From Acidobacteriota bacterium (GTDB lineage Bacteria; Acidobacteriota; Terriglobia; Bryobacterales; Bryobacteraceae): 46,133 bases of DNA. Below are positions 27,023 to 34,708 of the stretch, piece by piece. The position numbers and the translations under genes were made by a program. The stretch covers positions 1 to 46,133 of the forward strand of contig JAPKYZ010000012.1 in the NCBI GenBank assembly GCA_026394055.1, in the 5' to 3' direction. Position 1 is the first letter of the stretch. Every line of letters begins with the position of its first letter. The notes beneath the pieces were generated by a model, which searched no databases, was not told the DNA's origin, and worked only from the letters and a program-made list of their open reading frames with translations.

Positions 27023-27615
27023 AACGTCTCGGCATTCTGCTTTCCGGCCGCGGGTCCAACTTTGAGGCCATCGCGCGGCATATCGAAAATGGTCAACTGA
27101 GCGCTGAGATTGCGGTGGTCATCTCCAACCTAGTCGACGCTCCGGGCTTGGCGACGGCGCGAGGTCTGGGGTTGACGGCGATGTTTGTCAGCGGCAAGGG
27201 CCTCTCGCGCGACCAGTACGACCAGCGCTTGATCGACGTGCTGAATGAGCATCAGGTGGACCTGGTCTGCTTGGCCGGCTTCATGCGGCTGCTGGGCCCC
27301 GTGATGGTGCAGGCGTTCCCGCAACGCATCCTGAATATCCATCCATCACTGCTGCCGTCGTTTCCCGGCTTGCACGCGCAGCGCCAGGCGCTGGAGCATG
27401 GCGTCAAGTTCGCGGGCTGCACGGTGCATTTCGTGGATGAAGGCGTCGATTCCGGCCCCATCATCCGGCAGGCGGCGGTGCCAGTGCGCGATCACGATAC
27501 GGAAGCGACGCTTTCCGCGCGGATCCTGCAGCAGGAGCATCGGATCTACGCCGAGGCGATTGAGCTGGTCCTGAACGAAGAATATCGAATTGAAAACCGG
27601 AGGGTAATCGGATGA
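27019..27615 (+). CDS. purN: Phosphoribosylglycinamide formyltransferase
   Basis: The 198-residue PurN transfers a formyl group from 10-formyl-THF to GAR. It shows LLSGRGSNFEAI (phosphate loop) and AGFMRLLG. NIHPSLLPSFPGLHA holds the catalytic Asn and His, and VHFVDEGVDSGPII the catalytic Asp region. It starts with GTG inside the purM stop and overlaps the following DUF481 gene by ATGA. Confidence 0.97.
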   Translation: MKRLGILLSGRGSNFEAIARHIENGQLSAEIAVVISNLVDAPGLATARGLGLTAMFVSGKGLSRDQYDQRLIDVLNEHQVDLVCLAGFMRLLGPVMVQAFPQRILNIHPSLLPSFPGLHAQRQALEHGVKFAGCTVHFVDEGVDSGPIIRQAAVPVRDHDTEATLSARILQQEHRIYAEAIELVLNEEYRIENRRVIG

Positions 27616-28682
27616 CCAGAACACTGGTTCTGATGGCGGCGCTACTGCCTGTGTTGCAGGCGGATGTGGTGGTGATGAAGAACGGCGACAAGCTCTCAGG
27701 CACTGTCGTGAACACCACCGACAAAGGGCTGGTATTCAAGAGTGAATTTGCCGGTGAAGTAACCATTGCGCTCGACAACGTCAGCTCCATCGAATCCGCG
27801 GCTCCGGTGGTGCTGGTCACCAAGGATGGCAAGAAGTTGACCGGTGTCGTCAAGACCGAAGGCGGCGTGGTGAAGGTCGGCGAAACCACGGCGGACCGGC
27901 AAACGCTGGCCGCCATTCGCACCCCGGCGGCGCAGGAGAAGTTTGAGCTGGAAGAGCGGCGCAAGCTACAGCCGCAGTTTCTCGATCGCTACGCCGGCTT
28001 CATGGATTTCGGCCTCGCCAGCGCCTCTGGCAACGCTCAGACCACCACCTATTCCACCACTGGGAACCTGGCCCGCATCACCGCGCACGACAAGATCACG
28101 CTGCGCTTCTCGCAGATCTACGCCGCCAATAGTACGACCGGCCCCAAGGTGGCCACCGCCCAGGCCATCCGCGGTGGTTGGAGCTACCAGCGCAACGTCG
28201 GTCCTAAGCTCTTCTTGCAGACCTTCAACGACTACGAAAACGACAAGTTCCAGCTGCTCGATTTACGCTTCGTCTTCGGCGGCGGCGTCGGCTACACGGC
28301 GATCAAGCGCGAACGGACGCTGCTAACGTTCGGTGGTGGTGGAGCGCTGAACCGCGAATCATTTGCGCCCAACAGCGTGAACCCCAACCTGGTGGCCTTC
28401 AACCGGAGCTCCGGTGAAGCGTACGCCAACCAGGAGTTCAACCATAAGCTGAATGCGATCTTCTCGGTGTTTGAGCGGTTCTCGTTCTTCCCCAACTTGT
28501 CGAACGGCGGCGAATACCGTCTCAATTTCGACGCTGGCGCCTCGGCCACGCTCTACAAGTCGTTTGCTCTGCAAACTGCTTTCAGCAGCCGGTTCCTGAG
28601 CAACCCGCCCGTGGGCCGCAAGCAGAACGACACGCTGTTCACCACCGGCATCCGCTACACCATCCCCACGCGGGTGAAGTAG
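27612..28682 (+). CDS. DUF481-family outer-membrane-like protein coupled to purN
   Basis: The 356-residue protein has a short signal peptide (TRTLVLMAALLPVLQADV). A repeated N-terminal beta domain follows (VVMKNGDKLSGTVVNT and VVLVTKDGKKLTGVV, residues ~19-85). The C-terminal ~230 residues are rich in alternating beta-strands (FMDFGLASASGNAQT, KLFLQTFNDYENDKFQ, TLFTTGIRYTIPTR), as in YdiY/DUF481 proteins, which are predicted outer-membrane barrels. The function is unknown. Overlap with purN by ATGA is unusual for a surface protein and suggests co-translation with purine genes, or simply gene packing. A hairpin follows its stop. Confidence 0.8.
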   Translation: MTRTLVLMAALLPVLQADVVVMKNGDKLSGTVVNTTDKGLVFKSEFAGEVTIALDNVSSIESAAPVVLVTKDGKKLTGVVKTEGGVVKVGETTADRQTLAAIRTPAAQEKFELEERRKLQPQFLDRYAGFMDFGLASASGNAQTTTYSTTGNLARITAHDKITLRFSQIYAANSTTGPKVATAQAIRGGWSYQRNVGPKLFLQTFNDYENDKFQLLDLRFVFGGGVGYTAIKRERTLLTFGGGGALNRESFAPNSVNPNLVAFNRSSGEAYANQEFNHKLNAIFSVFERFSFFPNLSNGGEYRLNFDAGASATLYKSFALQTAFSSRFLSNPPVGRKQNDTLFTTGIRYTIPTRVK

Positions 28683-28687
28683 CCACG

Positions 28688-28708
28688 CGGCAGCCTCGGG
28701 AGGCGGCT
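28688..28708 (+). terminator. Hairpin after the purMN-DUF481 operon
   Basis: GCAGCC and GGCTGC arms enclose a 9-nt loop just after the DUF481 stop codon. The stem is short and no T-run follows, so confidence is limited. Confidence 0.35.
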
Positions 28709-28738
28709 GCTCTCTGTCATCCTGAATAGGCAAGCCGT

Positions 28739-29872
28739 ATGCGCCGCCTGATTGCTTCAACGTTGTGGGTTGCCTATTGGGCCAGCGGCCAGCAACTGTT
28801 GACGCCCGGCCGTCCGGACACGATCAAGATTGAAGAGGCGTTCAATCAGGCGCTGAAAGACGATGCCGCCGGTCCGCTCGCCTGCAACATCGTGAAGTTT
28901 GAGCCGCGGCTCAGCTTTGGGTTCCGCTACTGGACCGGGTATGACCTGTTTATTCCGGTGAAGCAGTTCACGGGTACCGATAAGCCGCAGGGCCTGATCA
29001 CCGTCCTGCGCGTCACCCCACAAGGCGGCGCCGCGTCGTACTTTTTCCGGCAGGCTCAGCTGCCTGCCTTGCCGCAAGACAAGCCGATCGCCAAGAACGT
29101 GGAGTTCTCCTCCGGCGGCGGATTCTCACTGGGTGAAGGCCGGTACGACCTGTTGCTGCAAGTGCTGGACCAGACCGGCCGCACCTGCCGGCATCGCTGG
29201 TCGATTGAGGCGAAGAAGGTCTCCGTTCCGCTCCGCATCGAACCCGGCAAGGTGGCCGACAACGGGCTGGAACGCTGGTCCGGCATTCCGGCCAAGCCCG
29301 GCAGTCTGGATAAAGTGACCGTGTTTCTCCACGCCGCCCCGGTGATCCCCCGCCGCGCCACGGTGCGCCTGTCGGCATTTGACATCACCGTGCTGCTGAT
29401 GAGCCTGACCAGTTTGCTCGATACCTCACACTTTGCCGAAGCTCGCGTGGTGGCCTACAGCCTGGACAACCGGCAGGTGCTGTTTGAAGAAGAACATTTC
29501 GACGGCCGGGCACTGCGCCGTCTCTTGCGCGTCTTGTCGGACCTGAACCTGGGCACCATCTCCTACCGCACGCTGAATGGCGCCGGTCCGGCAGAAGTGC
29601 TGGAAGACCTCACGCGGCGCGAGAGCGCCCGCCCGGAGCCGTCACAAGCACTGGTCTTCCTGGGGCCCACCTCTCGCTACGACGCCCGGGTTTCGCCCAA
29701 GTTGAAAGAGCTCCGGATGTCGTTGCCGAAAAGCTACTCGCTCAGCTTCCCGTCACGCTTCTTCCCGGACGACATCGTGAAGCGTTTCGTCACCGCGGGT
29801 CCGGGGAAGGCGCTCACGCTCTATCAGCCGGGAGATTTGGCGAAGGCGATTCGCGAGATTGATGGCAAATGA
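28739..29872 (+). CDS. Exported protein of unknown function
   Basis: The 377-residue protein has a signal-peptide-like start (RRLIASTLWVAYWASGQQ). No family was recognised with confidence. The N-terminal half looks like a beta-sandwich (LSFGFRYWTGYDLFIPVKQF, LLLQVLDQTGRTCRHRW). The C-terminal half has an alpha/beta pattern (SAFDITVLLMSLTSLLDTS, ARVVAYSLDNRQVLFEE, QALVFLGPTSRYD) that recalls a von Willebrand A-like Rossmann fold without a clear metal-binding DxSxS. Two Cys residues in the N-terminal half could form a disulfide. It lies 56 bp after the DUF481 gene on the same strand and may be in the same operon. Confidence 0.65.
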   Translation: MRRLIASTLWVAYWASGQQLLTPGRPDTIKIEEAFNQALKDDAAGPLACNIVKFEPRLSFGFRYWTGYDLFIPVKQFTGTDKPQGLITVLRVTPQGGAASYFFRQAQLPALPQDKPIAKNVEFSSGGGFSLGEGRYDLLLQVLDQTGRTCRHRWSIEAKKVSVPLRIEPGKVADNGLERWSGIPAKPGSLDKVTVFLHAAPVIPRRATVRLSAFDITVLLMSLTSLLDTSHFAEARVVAYSLDNRQVLFEEEHFDGRALRRLLRVLSDLNLGTISYRTLNGAGPAEVLEDLTRRESARPEPSQALVFLGPTSRYDARVSPKLKELRMSLPKSYSLSFPSRFFPDDIVKRFVTAGPGKALTLYQPGDLAKAIREIDGK

Positions 29873-29893
29873 TCGCTGGGCGCCTGGCCGCTG

Positions 29894-30625
29894 CTACTTG
29901 CGACGCAATAGAAACGCCAAACCAGCCGCTATCAGCGCGAACGAGGCAGGCTCCGGTGTGAGGATCGGCAGGGGGGTGGGGATGCCGTCCAGGCCATCGA
30001 AGTTGAATGTGCCAGCCAGGGCTCCGGTGTTGTCACCATAGTGGCCAGGGTCGAGACCCGAAGCCGAATAGTGCCCAAAGTAGAACGCGTCAGCAAAGCC
30101 GAAGTACAGTCGGCGGGCACCGGTGGGGACGAAGAAGGTTTGGATAGTTCCCGAGCCTGTTCCCGTGAGGCCATCGCCGATAAAGAAGATTTGATTTAGT
30201 AGTGGGCCGTAGCTAGCCAGAGCATAATCAGCGGGCGTCGAATAGCTAATCCTGTCCGGCGCTGGATCAGTCGGCGGAGCACTTCCCAGGAACACACCGA
30301 CTAGGAACATTTGCCGTTCTCGGGCCACGATACCCGCGATGCCGCCGTAACTATTGATTTGTGTGTCCTTGCCCGCAAACATCGGGTCGTTGACACACCA
30401 ACCGCCGTCCGGTCCCATCACGGGCGACGCCTTGATGCAGTTCGTCAGCCCCCCAATCGCTTCAAAGGTAGCCTTTGTGGCGGTGTTAGGAACAACAAAG
30501 CCCGACGGCACTTGACCTGGACCAAAAGATCCAATACCTCCCGGCTCAGGAGAAGTTAGCTGCCCCGCTCCAAATATGTTTGATCGCCCATCGACCGTGA
30601 ACAGCCCAGTGGTGCCCGCGTTTAG
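29894..30625 (-). pseudogene. PEP-CTERM sorting-domain protein, 5' end cut by a 132-bp repeat
   Basis: The open part encodes a beta-rich extracellular domain (GTTGLFTVDGRSNIFGAG, QTFFVPTGARRLYFGFADAF). It ends in a PEP-CTERM sorting signal: TPEPASFALIAAGL, a hydrophobic stretch, then LLRRK. An intact gene would need an N-terminal signal peptide, but the frame runs upstream into the repeat at 30626-30757 and meets a stop there. On the other side of the repeat a start (ATG at 30779 with GAGG upstream) encodes only MKTLFV before a stop at the junction. Joining 30762-30779 to this part while leaving out 136 bp restores one frame, but even then the signal peptide is missing. A GTG at 30511 could give a truncated cytoplasmic product. 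Confidence 0.75.
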
Positions 30626-30757
30626 CAGGCTGCGGAAAAAGGGTTCTGCAGGACCACTCCCTCACGGTCGTGGCTCTGTAAGCTGTTGCAAATACGCGTG
30701 CGCAGTAACTGAGCCGCGCGCGTCAGCAAGCGGTCTCCGGCCTTTTTCCGCAACCTG
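30626..30757. mobile_element. 132-bp inverted-repeat element, copy 1 (MITE-like)
   Basis: This non-coding element has ends CAGGCTGCGGAAAAAGG and CCTTTTTCCGCAACCTG. It is the same length as copy 2 (37373-37504) and nearly identical outside a short central stretch. The interior holds the shared blocks GGACCACTCCCTCACGGTCG and GAGCCGCGCGCGTCAGCAAG. It interrupts the PEP-CTERM gene. Flanks TTAG and TTCA are an imperfect match for a 4-bp target duplication. Confidence 0.8.
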
Positions 30758-30761
30758 TTCA

Positions 30762-30779
30762 GACAAATAAGGTCTTCAT
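30762..30779 (-). pseudogene. 5' remnant of the PEP-CTERM gene
   Basis: ATG-AAG-ACC-TTA-TTT-GTC (MKTLFV) is preceded by GAGG at good spacing and runs into a TGA formed at the junction with the 132-bp element. It is in line with the 3' part at 29894-30625. Confidence 0.55.
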
Positions 30780-30900
30780 GCTGGCGCCTCTTGCTGACGG
30801 ATCCTTGTTAGGACTATCGTCAACTGGAGCTTAACACTTATCTTCGGACAGTCAAGAAAAACTAATATGTACGGAAAACGGAGGGTGGCCGAGTAGTTTA

Positions 30901-32019
30901 CTAAAGTAACCTTCCGAGCTCTTCGCTCAGCCGGTCAACATCGTTCTCGTCGTTGTAGAAATGCGTCGAGACCCGCAAGCGGCCATACCGGGCGCTCACC
31001 AGCACGCCTGCTTCTTTCAACTGCTTGGCCAGCAGCGAGGCGTCGTGGCCAGGAAACTTCGGGGCCAGGATGGGCGAGCGGTAGTGCGGACCTTCCAAAA
31101 ACTCCCCGCCGTGGTTTTCGAGCATCTGTCGCGTGAGCCCAGCCAACTCCATCACCCGCTGCTCAATCGCCGCCGGTCCGATTTCGAGCATCATCTCGAC
31201 GGACGCGCCCAAGCCGTAGATCAGCGAATGGGCCAGCATGCCGCCTTCATAGCGCTCGGCTGCGGGGCCGAACTTGGGTGCCGCCGCTTCCAGTTGATCC
31301 ACATTGCGCCAGTTGGCGTCACTGCGCCAGCCCACCAAGGTCGGTTTTAGCCACTGGCGGACGTGCGGCGCGACATACATGAAGCCGATCCCATTGGGCG
31401 CCAGCATCCACTTGTAGGCATGGACGGCAAACACGTCCACCGGGATTTCGCTCAAGTCAAACTCCAGCGCGCCGCAGCCCTGCGTCGCATCCAGGTAGAA
31501 CAACACGTTGCGCTCCCGGCAGAACCGGCCCACTTCCGCCGCTGGAGCCCGGAAGCCGTTCAGGTAGCTCAAGCCGCTCAACGCCACCAGACGCGTGCGG
31601 GGGGTGATCGATTCGTAGAACCGGTCCCATGGCGCCACCACCAGCTCCACGCCGTGTTCCGCCAGCAGGGCGGGGAAGTAGATCTGGTTCGGGAACTCGT
31701 TTTCGAGCGTGACAATCCGGTCTCCCGGCTGCCAGTCGATGCCCGCGATCAACAGCGAAATCGCCTGCCCCGCCATGGGGATGAAAGCGATGTCTTCGGG
31801 TTGGGCGTGCAGCAGTTGAGCCACCGACACCCGCACTTGATCCGCGTCGTTGAACCATTCCAGAAAGTCAGCGCAGGCTACTTCGTCGCGATGGTCGAAG
31901 TGCCGGTCAATGGCCGCGCGCGTCCTCCGGGCCAGTTGGCCGAAGGTCGCGGTATTCAGATACGTGCAGGTGGCCAGCGCCCGGAACTCAGCCCGGATCG
32001 CCTTCCAGTCGTTACCCAC
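30901..32019 (-). CDS. Class V aminotransferase / cysteine desulfurase-like PLP enzyme
   Basis: The 372-residue fold-type I PLP enzyme shows TYLNTATFGQLARRT at the N-terminus, FIPMAGQAISLLIAG, and VTLENEFPNQIY. FYLDATQGCGALEFDL carries the PLP Asp, and VHAYKWMLAPNGIGFMYV the Schiff-base Lys. Class V enzymes include selenocysteine lyase/isopenicillin-epimerase-like and kynureninase-like proteins; the exact reaction is not deducible. The GTG start at 32019 overlaps the last 8 nt of proS (GTGGGTAA), implying translational coupling. The ORF extends further upstream, but only as a shadow inside proS. Confidence 0.88.
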   Translation of the reverse strand: MGNDWKAIRAEFRALATCTYLNTATFGQLARRTRAAIDRHFDHRDEVACADFLEWFNDADQVRVSVAQLLHAQPEDIAFIPMAGQAISLLIAGIDWQPGDRIVTLENEFPNQIYFPALLAEHGVELVVAPWDRFYESITPRTRLVALSGLSYLNGFRAPAAEVGRFCRERNVLFYLDATQGCGALEFDLSEIPVDVFAVHAYKWMLAPNGIGFMYVAPHVRQWLKPTLVGWRSDANWRNVDQLEAAAPKFGPAAERYEGGMLAHSLIYGLGASVEMMLEIGPAAIEQRVMELAGLTRQMLENHGGEFLEGPHYRSPILAPKFPGHDASLLAKQLKEAGVLVSARYGRLRVSTHFYNDENDVDRLSEELGRLL

Positions 32020-33715
32020 GGAGCCGGTCCGCGACGTAGGCGATGGCTTCGGCCAGCGGCTTATCGACTGTCTCTTTGGTGCGGCGTTCCACCACTTCAA
32101 CGAGACCCTGGGCCACCTTCTTGCCGATGTTGATCCGCCACGGAATGCCGATCAGGTCGGCATCCTTAAACTTGACGCCGGGCCGCTCATCACGGTCGTC
32201 CATCAATACGTCGATGCCCGCTGCCTTGGCCTGGGCATAGAGGTCGTTGCTGGCGGCCACCAGCGCTTCGTCCTTCAAGTTGGTGACTGTCAACACCAGC
32301 GCAAACGGAGCAATCGAGGCCGGCAGCGACACGCCGTCCTTGTCGTTGTACAGCTCAAAGGCGGCGCAAAGAATGCGCTCAATGCCGATGCCGTAGCTGC
32401 CCATGATGACGGCCTTCTCTTCACCGGATTCGGTCAAGACGTTCAGCCCCATCGACTTGGAGTAGCGGTAGCCCAGCTTGAAAATATGCCCGATCTCGAC
32501 CGTCTTCACCACATCGAGCGGCGCGCCGGTTTCCAGTTCCGTATCGCCCGAGACCACCTGCCGCAGGTCGTGATACTCGGCCCTGAAGTCGCGGCCCGGG
32601 GTGACGTTCTTCAAGTGATAGTCGTTCCGGTTCGCTCCGGAGACCATATTCTGGCGGCCTTCCAGCGCCTTGTCCGTCAGTACCTTCAGCTTGGTGACGC
32701 CCACCGGGCCCAACGAACCAGGGTCCGCCTGGAACCATTCGCGGATCTCGTCCGGATGGGCCGCGCGATGCTCCTTGGCGCCGACGGCCGAGTTGAACTT
32801 GGTCTCGCTCAACTGGTGGTCGCCCCGTAGCAGCACTAGGAACGGGCGGTTGTCATCGGTGACCACCACGACGCTCTTGATCAGCGAGGTTTCCGGCAGT
32901 GCCAGGAACGCCGCCACTTCGGCGATCGTTTTCTTGCCGGGCGTGTGGATCTCTTCCGGGGCGTCGCCTTCGGGATCGGGCTGCGCAGGCGGCACCGGGC
33001 GCGAGACGGCCTTTTCGAGATTGGCCGCATAGCCGGTGGCGCGGCACCGCACTACAAAGTCTTCACCTGCCGCGGAGGCCACCATGAACTCCTGGCTCTG
33101 GCTGCCACCCATGGCGCCGGAGTCGGCTTCCACTTCGATAAAGTCCAGGCCGCACCGGGTGAAGACCTTGCGGTAGGCGACGGCGTGCGCGTCGTAGGCC
33201 TTGTCCAGCCCTTCGGGCGCCAGGTCGAACGAATAGGCGTCCTTCATGATGAACTGGCGGACGCGGAGCAGGCCGGATTTGGGCCGGGGCTCGTCACGGA
33301 ACTTGGTCTGGATCTGGTACCAGATCTGCGGCAGTTGCTTGTAGCTGCGCAGTTCGCCGCGGGCGATGGAGGTCATGATCTCTTCGTGGGTCATGCCCAG
33401 GCAGAGGTCGTGGCCCCAGCGGTCCTTCAGGCGGAACATATTCTGCCCCATGCCTTCCCAGCGGCCCGATTCCTTCCACACCTCCGCCGGATTCAGCGCG
33501 GGCAGCAACATCTCCTGGCCGCCAATGGCATCCATCTCCTCCCGCACAATCTGCGTGATCTTCAAGATCGAACGCTGGGCGAGAAACAGATAGTTGTAGA
33601 TGCCAGCGGAAAGCTGGCGGATATAGCCCGCGCGGAGCAGCAACCGGTGGCTGGCCACTTCGGCGTCGGCAGGGTCCTCACGGAGCGTGGGGATAAACAG
33701 TTTTGACCAGTACAT
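32012..33715 (-). CDS. proS: Prolyl-tRNA synthetase (bacterial type with editing domain)
   Basis: The 567-residue class II synthetase shows motif 1 region LLLRAGYIRQLSAGIYNYL, motif 2 FRDEPRPKSGLLRVRQFIMKD and CLGMTHEE. The inserted YbaK-like editing domain (about residues 225-385, with KSVVVVTDDNRPFLVLLRGDH) comes before motif 3 (GSYGIGIERILCA), and an anticodon-binding domain follows (FALVLTVTNLKDEALV, GVKFKDADLIGIPWRI). The open frame reaches 33988, but the homologous start is MYWSKLFIPTL at 33715. It is divergent from vapB with 27 bp between the two start codons. Confidence 0.96.
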   Translation of the reverse strand: MYWSKLFIPTLREDPADAEVASHRLLLRAGYIRQLSAGIYNYLFLAQRSILKITQIVREEMDAIGGQEMLLPALNPAEVWKESGRWEGMGQNMFRLKDRWGHDLCLGMTHEEIMTSIARGELRSYKQLPQIWYQIQTKFRDEPRPKSGLLRVRQFIMKDAYSFDLAPEGLDKAYDAHAVAYRKVFTRCGLDFIEVEADSGAMGGSQSQEFMVASAAGEDFVVRCRATGYAANLEKAVSRPVPPAQPDPEGDAPEEIHTPGKKTIAEVAAFLALPETSLIKSVVVVTDDNRPFLVLLRGDHQLSETKFNSAVGAKEHRAAHPDEIREWFQADPGSLGPVGVTKLKVLTDKALEGRQNMVSGANRNDYHLKNVTPGRDFRAEYHDLRQVVSGDTELETGAPLDVVKTVEIGHIFKLGYRYSKSMGLNVLTESGEEKAVIMGSYGIGIERILCAAFELYNDKDGVSLPASIAPFALVLTVTNLKDEALVAASNDLYAQAKAAGIDVLMDDRDERPGVKFKDADLIGIPWRINIGKKVAQGLVEVVERRTKETVDKPLAEAIAYVADRLRG

Positions 33716-33726
33716 GAGAAGGAGTA

Positions 33727-33741
33727 ATGTATAGTATACAT
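33727..33741. promoter_or_regulatory. vapBC operator-like palindrome between proS and vapB
   Basis: ATGTATA-G-TATACAT is a perfect 15-bp palindrome ending 1 bp before the vapB ATG. VapBC complexes repress their own promoters through such sites. TATAGT (33730-33735) inside it is a good -10 match, which would place transcription start at or next to the vapB start codon. The same segment is the upstream region of proS. Confidence 0.65.
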
Positions 33742-33742
33742 C

Positions 33743-34000
33743 ATGAAGCGGACGCAGCTTTATTTGGACGATAATCTCCGGGAGGCGCTGGAGATCAAGT
33801 CCAAAGTCACGGGCGATTCCGTGTCGGAATTGGTGCGTCAGGCGGTGCGCGAAAAGTACACCAAAGATCCCCAGGCATTGCTGGCCGCACTGGAACAGGT
33901 GCAGGGCATCTGGGCCGACCGGGACGACATGGGCGACACGGATGAGTATGTTCGTTCCTTGCGCCGGAGCCACCGGCCAAAGGAGCACTGGGGCGAGTGA
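33743..34000 (+). CDS. vapB: VapB-like ribbon-helix-helix antitoxin
   Basis: The 85-residue protein has an N-terminal ribbon-helix-helix DNA-binding domain (KRTQLYLDDNLREALEIKS, then VSELVRQAVREKY). Its C-terminal tail contains WADRDDMGDTDEYVRSLRR, typical of VapB toxin-binding segments. It neutralises VapC and represses the operon. No ribosome site lies at proper spacing to the ATG (AAGGAG is 18 nt away), so a leaderless mRNA is possible. It overlaps vapC by GTGA. Confidence 0.85.
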   Translation: MKRTQLYLDDNLREALEIKSKVTGDSVSELVRQAVREKYTKDPQALLAALEQVQGIWADRDDMGDTDEYVRSLRRSHRPKEHWGE

Positions 34001-34371
34001 CCATTCTGGTCGACACCAACATCCTGATCGAGTTGTTCCGCCATCGCGAGTCCGCGATCTTCACCCAGTGGCGGGATCATCTGCTGGCCGGTGACGCCGT
34101 TCTCTACTCCGCCATCACGGGCGCCGAGATCCGGCATGGACTGCGGCCATCGGAGGTGGCGGCGGTTGAGCAGATCCTCTCCCACATGAGTTGTCTGCCG
34201 GTCACCTGTGAAATTGCCGCCCAAGCGGGCCGTTACCTGAACACCTACCACCACAGTCACGGTTTGGACTTGGCTGATACCGCCATTGCCGCCACCGCGG
34301 CCATGCACGGACTTTGGCTCTGGACCCTCAACCGAAAGCACTACCCCATGCCCGAGCTCCAGCTGCTCTAG
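33997..34371 (+). CDS. vapC: VapC-like PIN-domain ribonuclease toxin
   Basis: The 124-residue PIN domain has all four acidic residues: Asp6 (LVDTNILIE), Glu44 (TGAEIRHG), Asp91 and Asp94 (HGLDLADTAIAATA). VapC enzymes cut tRNA or rRNA when free of VapB. It starts with GTG inside the vapB stop codon and ends 21 bp before an orphan VapB-like gene. Confidence 0.88.
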   Translation: MTILVDTNILIELFRHRESAIFTQWRDHLLAGDAVLYSAITGAEIRHGLRPSEVAAVEQILSHMSCLPVTCEIAAQAGRYLNTYHHSHGLDLADTAIAATAAMHGLWLWTLNRKHYPMPELQLL

Positions 34372-34392
34372 TGGTCATCGTGAGGCGGACTG

Positions 34393-34647
34393 ATGAAACG
34401 GCTACAGCCTTACATCGACGAACCGTTGTGGGCCATGCTGGAGCGCCGCGCCGCCCGTGACGGCATAGGCCTTTCCGAATCAGTCCGCCGCATCCTGGTC
34501 CAGAAGTTGGAATCCGATTTCGACGCGCGCGAGAATGCCATGTTGGGGATCATCGGCCTGTGGAAAGACCGGGATGATTTACCGGATACGGACACCTCGG
34601 CGGGGCATGTCCACCAGAGCTCCCACGGCTCACCGAACCTAGATTAG
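34393..34647 (+). CDS. Orphan VapB-like ribbon-helix-helix protein
   Basis: The 84-residue protein has the same layout as the vapB gene: KRLQPYIDEPLWAMLERRA, LSESVRRILVQKLE, then LWKDRDDLPDTDTSAGHV. The RDDxxDTD tail motif is kept, but the residues after it differ and no PIN-domain gene follows. It may be a paralogous antitoxin that lost its toxin, or it may interact with the adjacent VapC. Confidence 0.7.
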   Translation: MKRLQPYIDEPLWAMLERRAARDGIGLSESVRRILVQKLESDFDARENAMLGIIGLWKDRDDLPDTDTSAGHVHQSSHGSPNLD

Positions 34648-34708
34648 ACAGTTGCATTGTCGCTTTCCGGTGTCGCTTTCCTCCGCCGCTTTGCGCCTAT
34701 ACTTCTGT

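Noticed and set aside
30626..30757. CRISPR repeat or small RNA gene
   Set aside because: Two dispersed copies with terminal inverted repeats and a likely target duplication at one of them fit a MITE-like element, not an array; no promoter-terminator unit was seen.
33727..33788. Leader peptide starting at the ATG at 33727
   Set aside because: The spacing to AAGGAG is only 2 nt and the ATG is part of the palindrome; the vapB start is clear at 33743.
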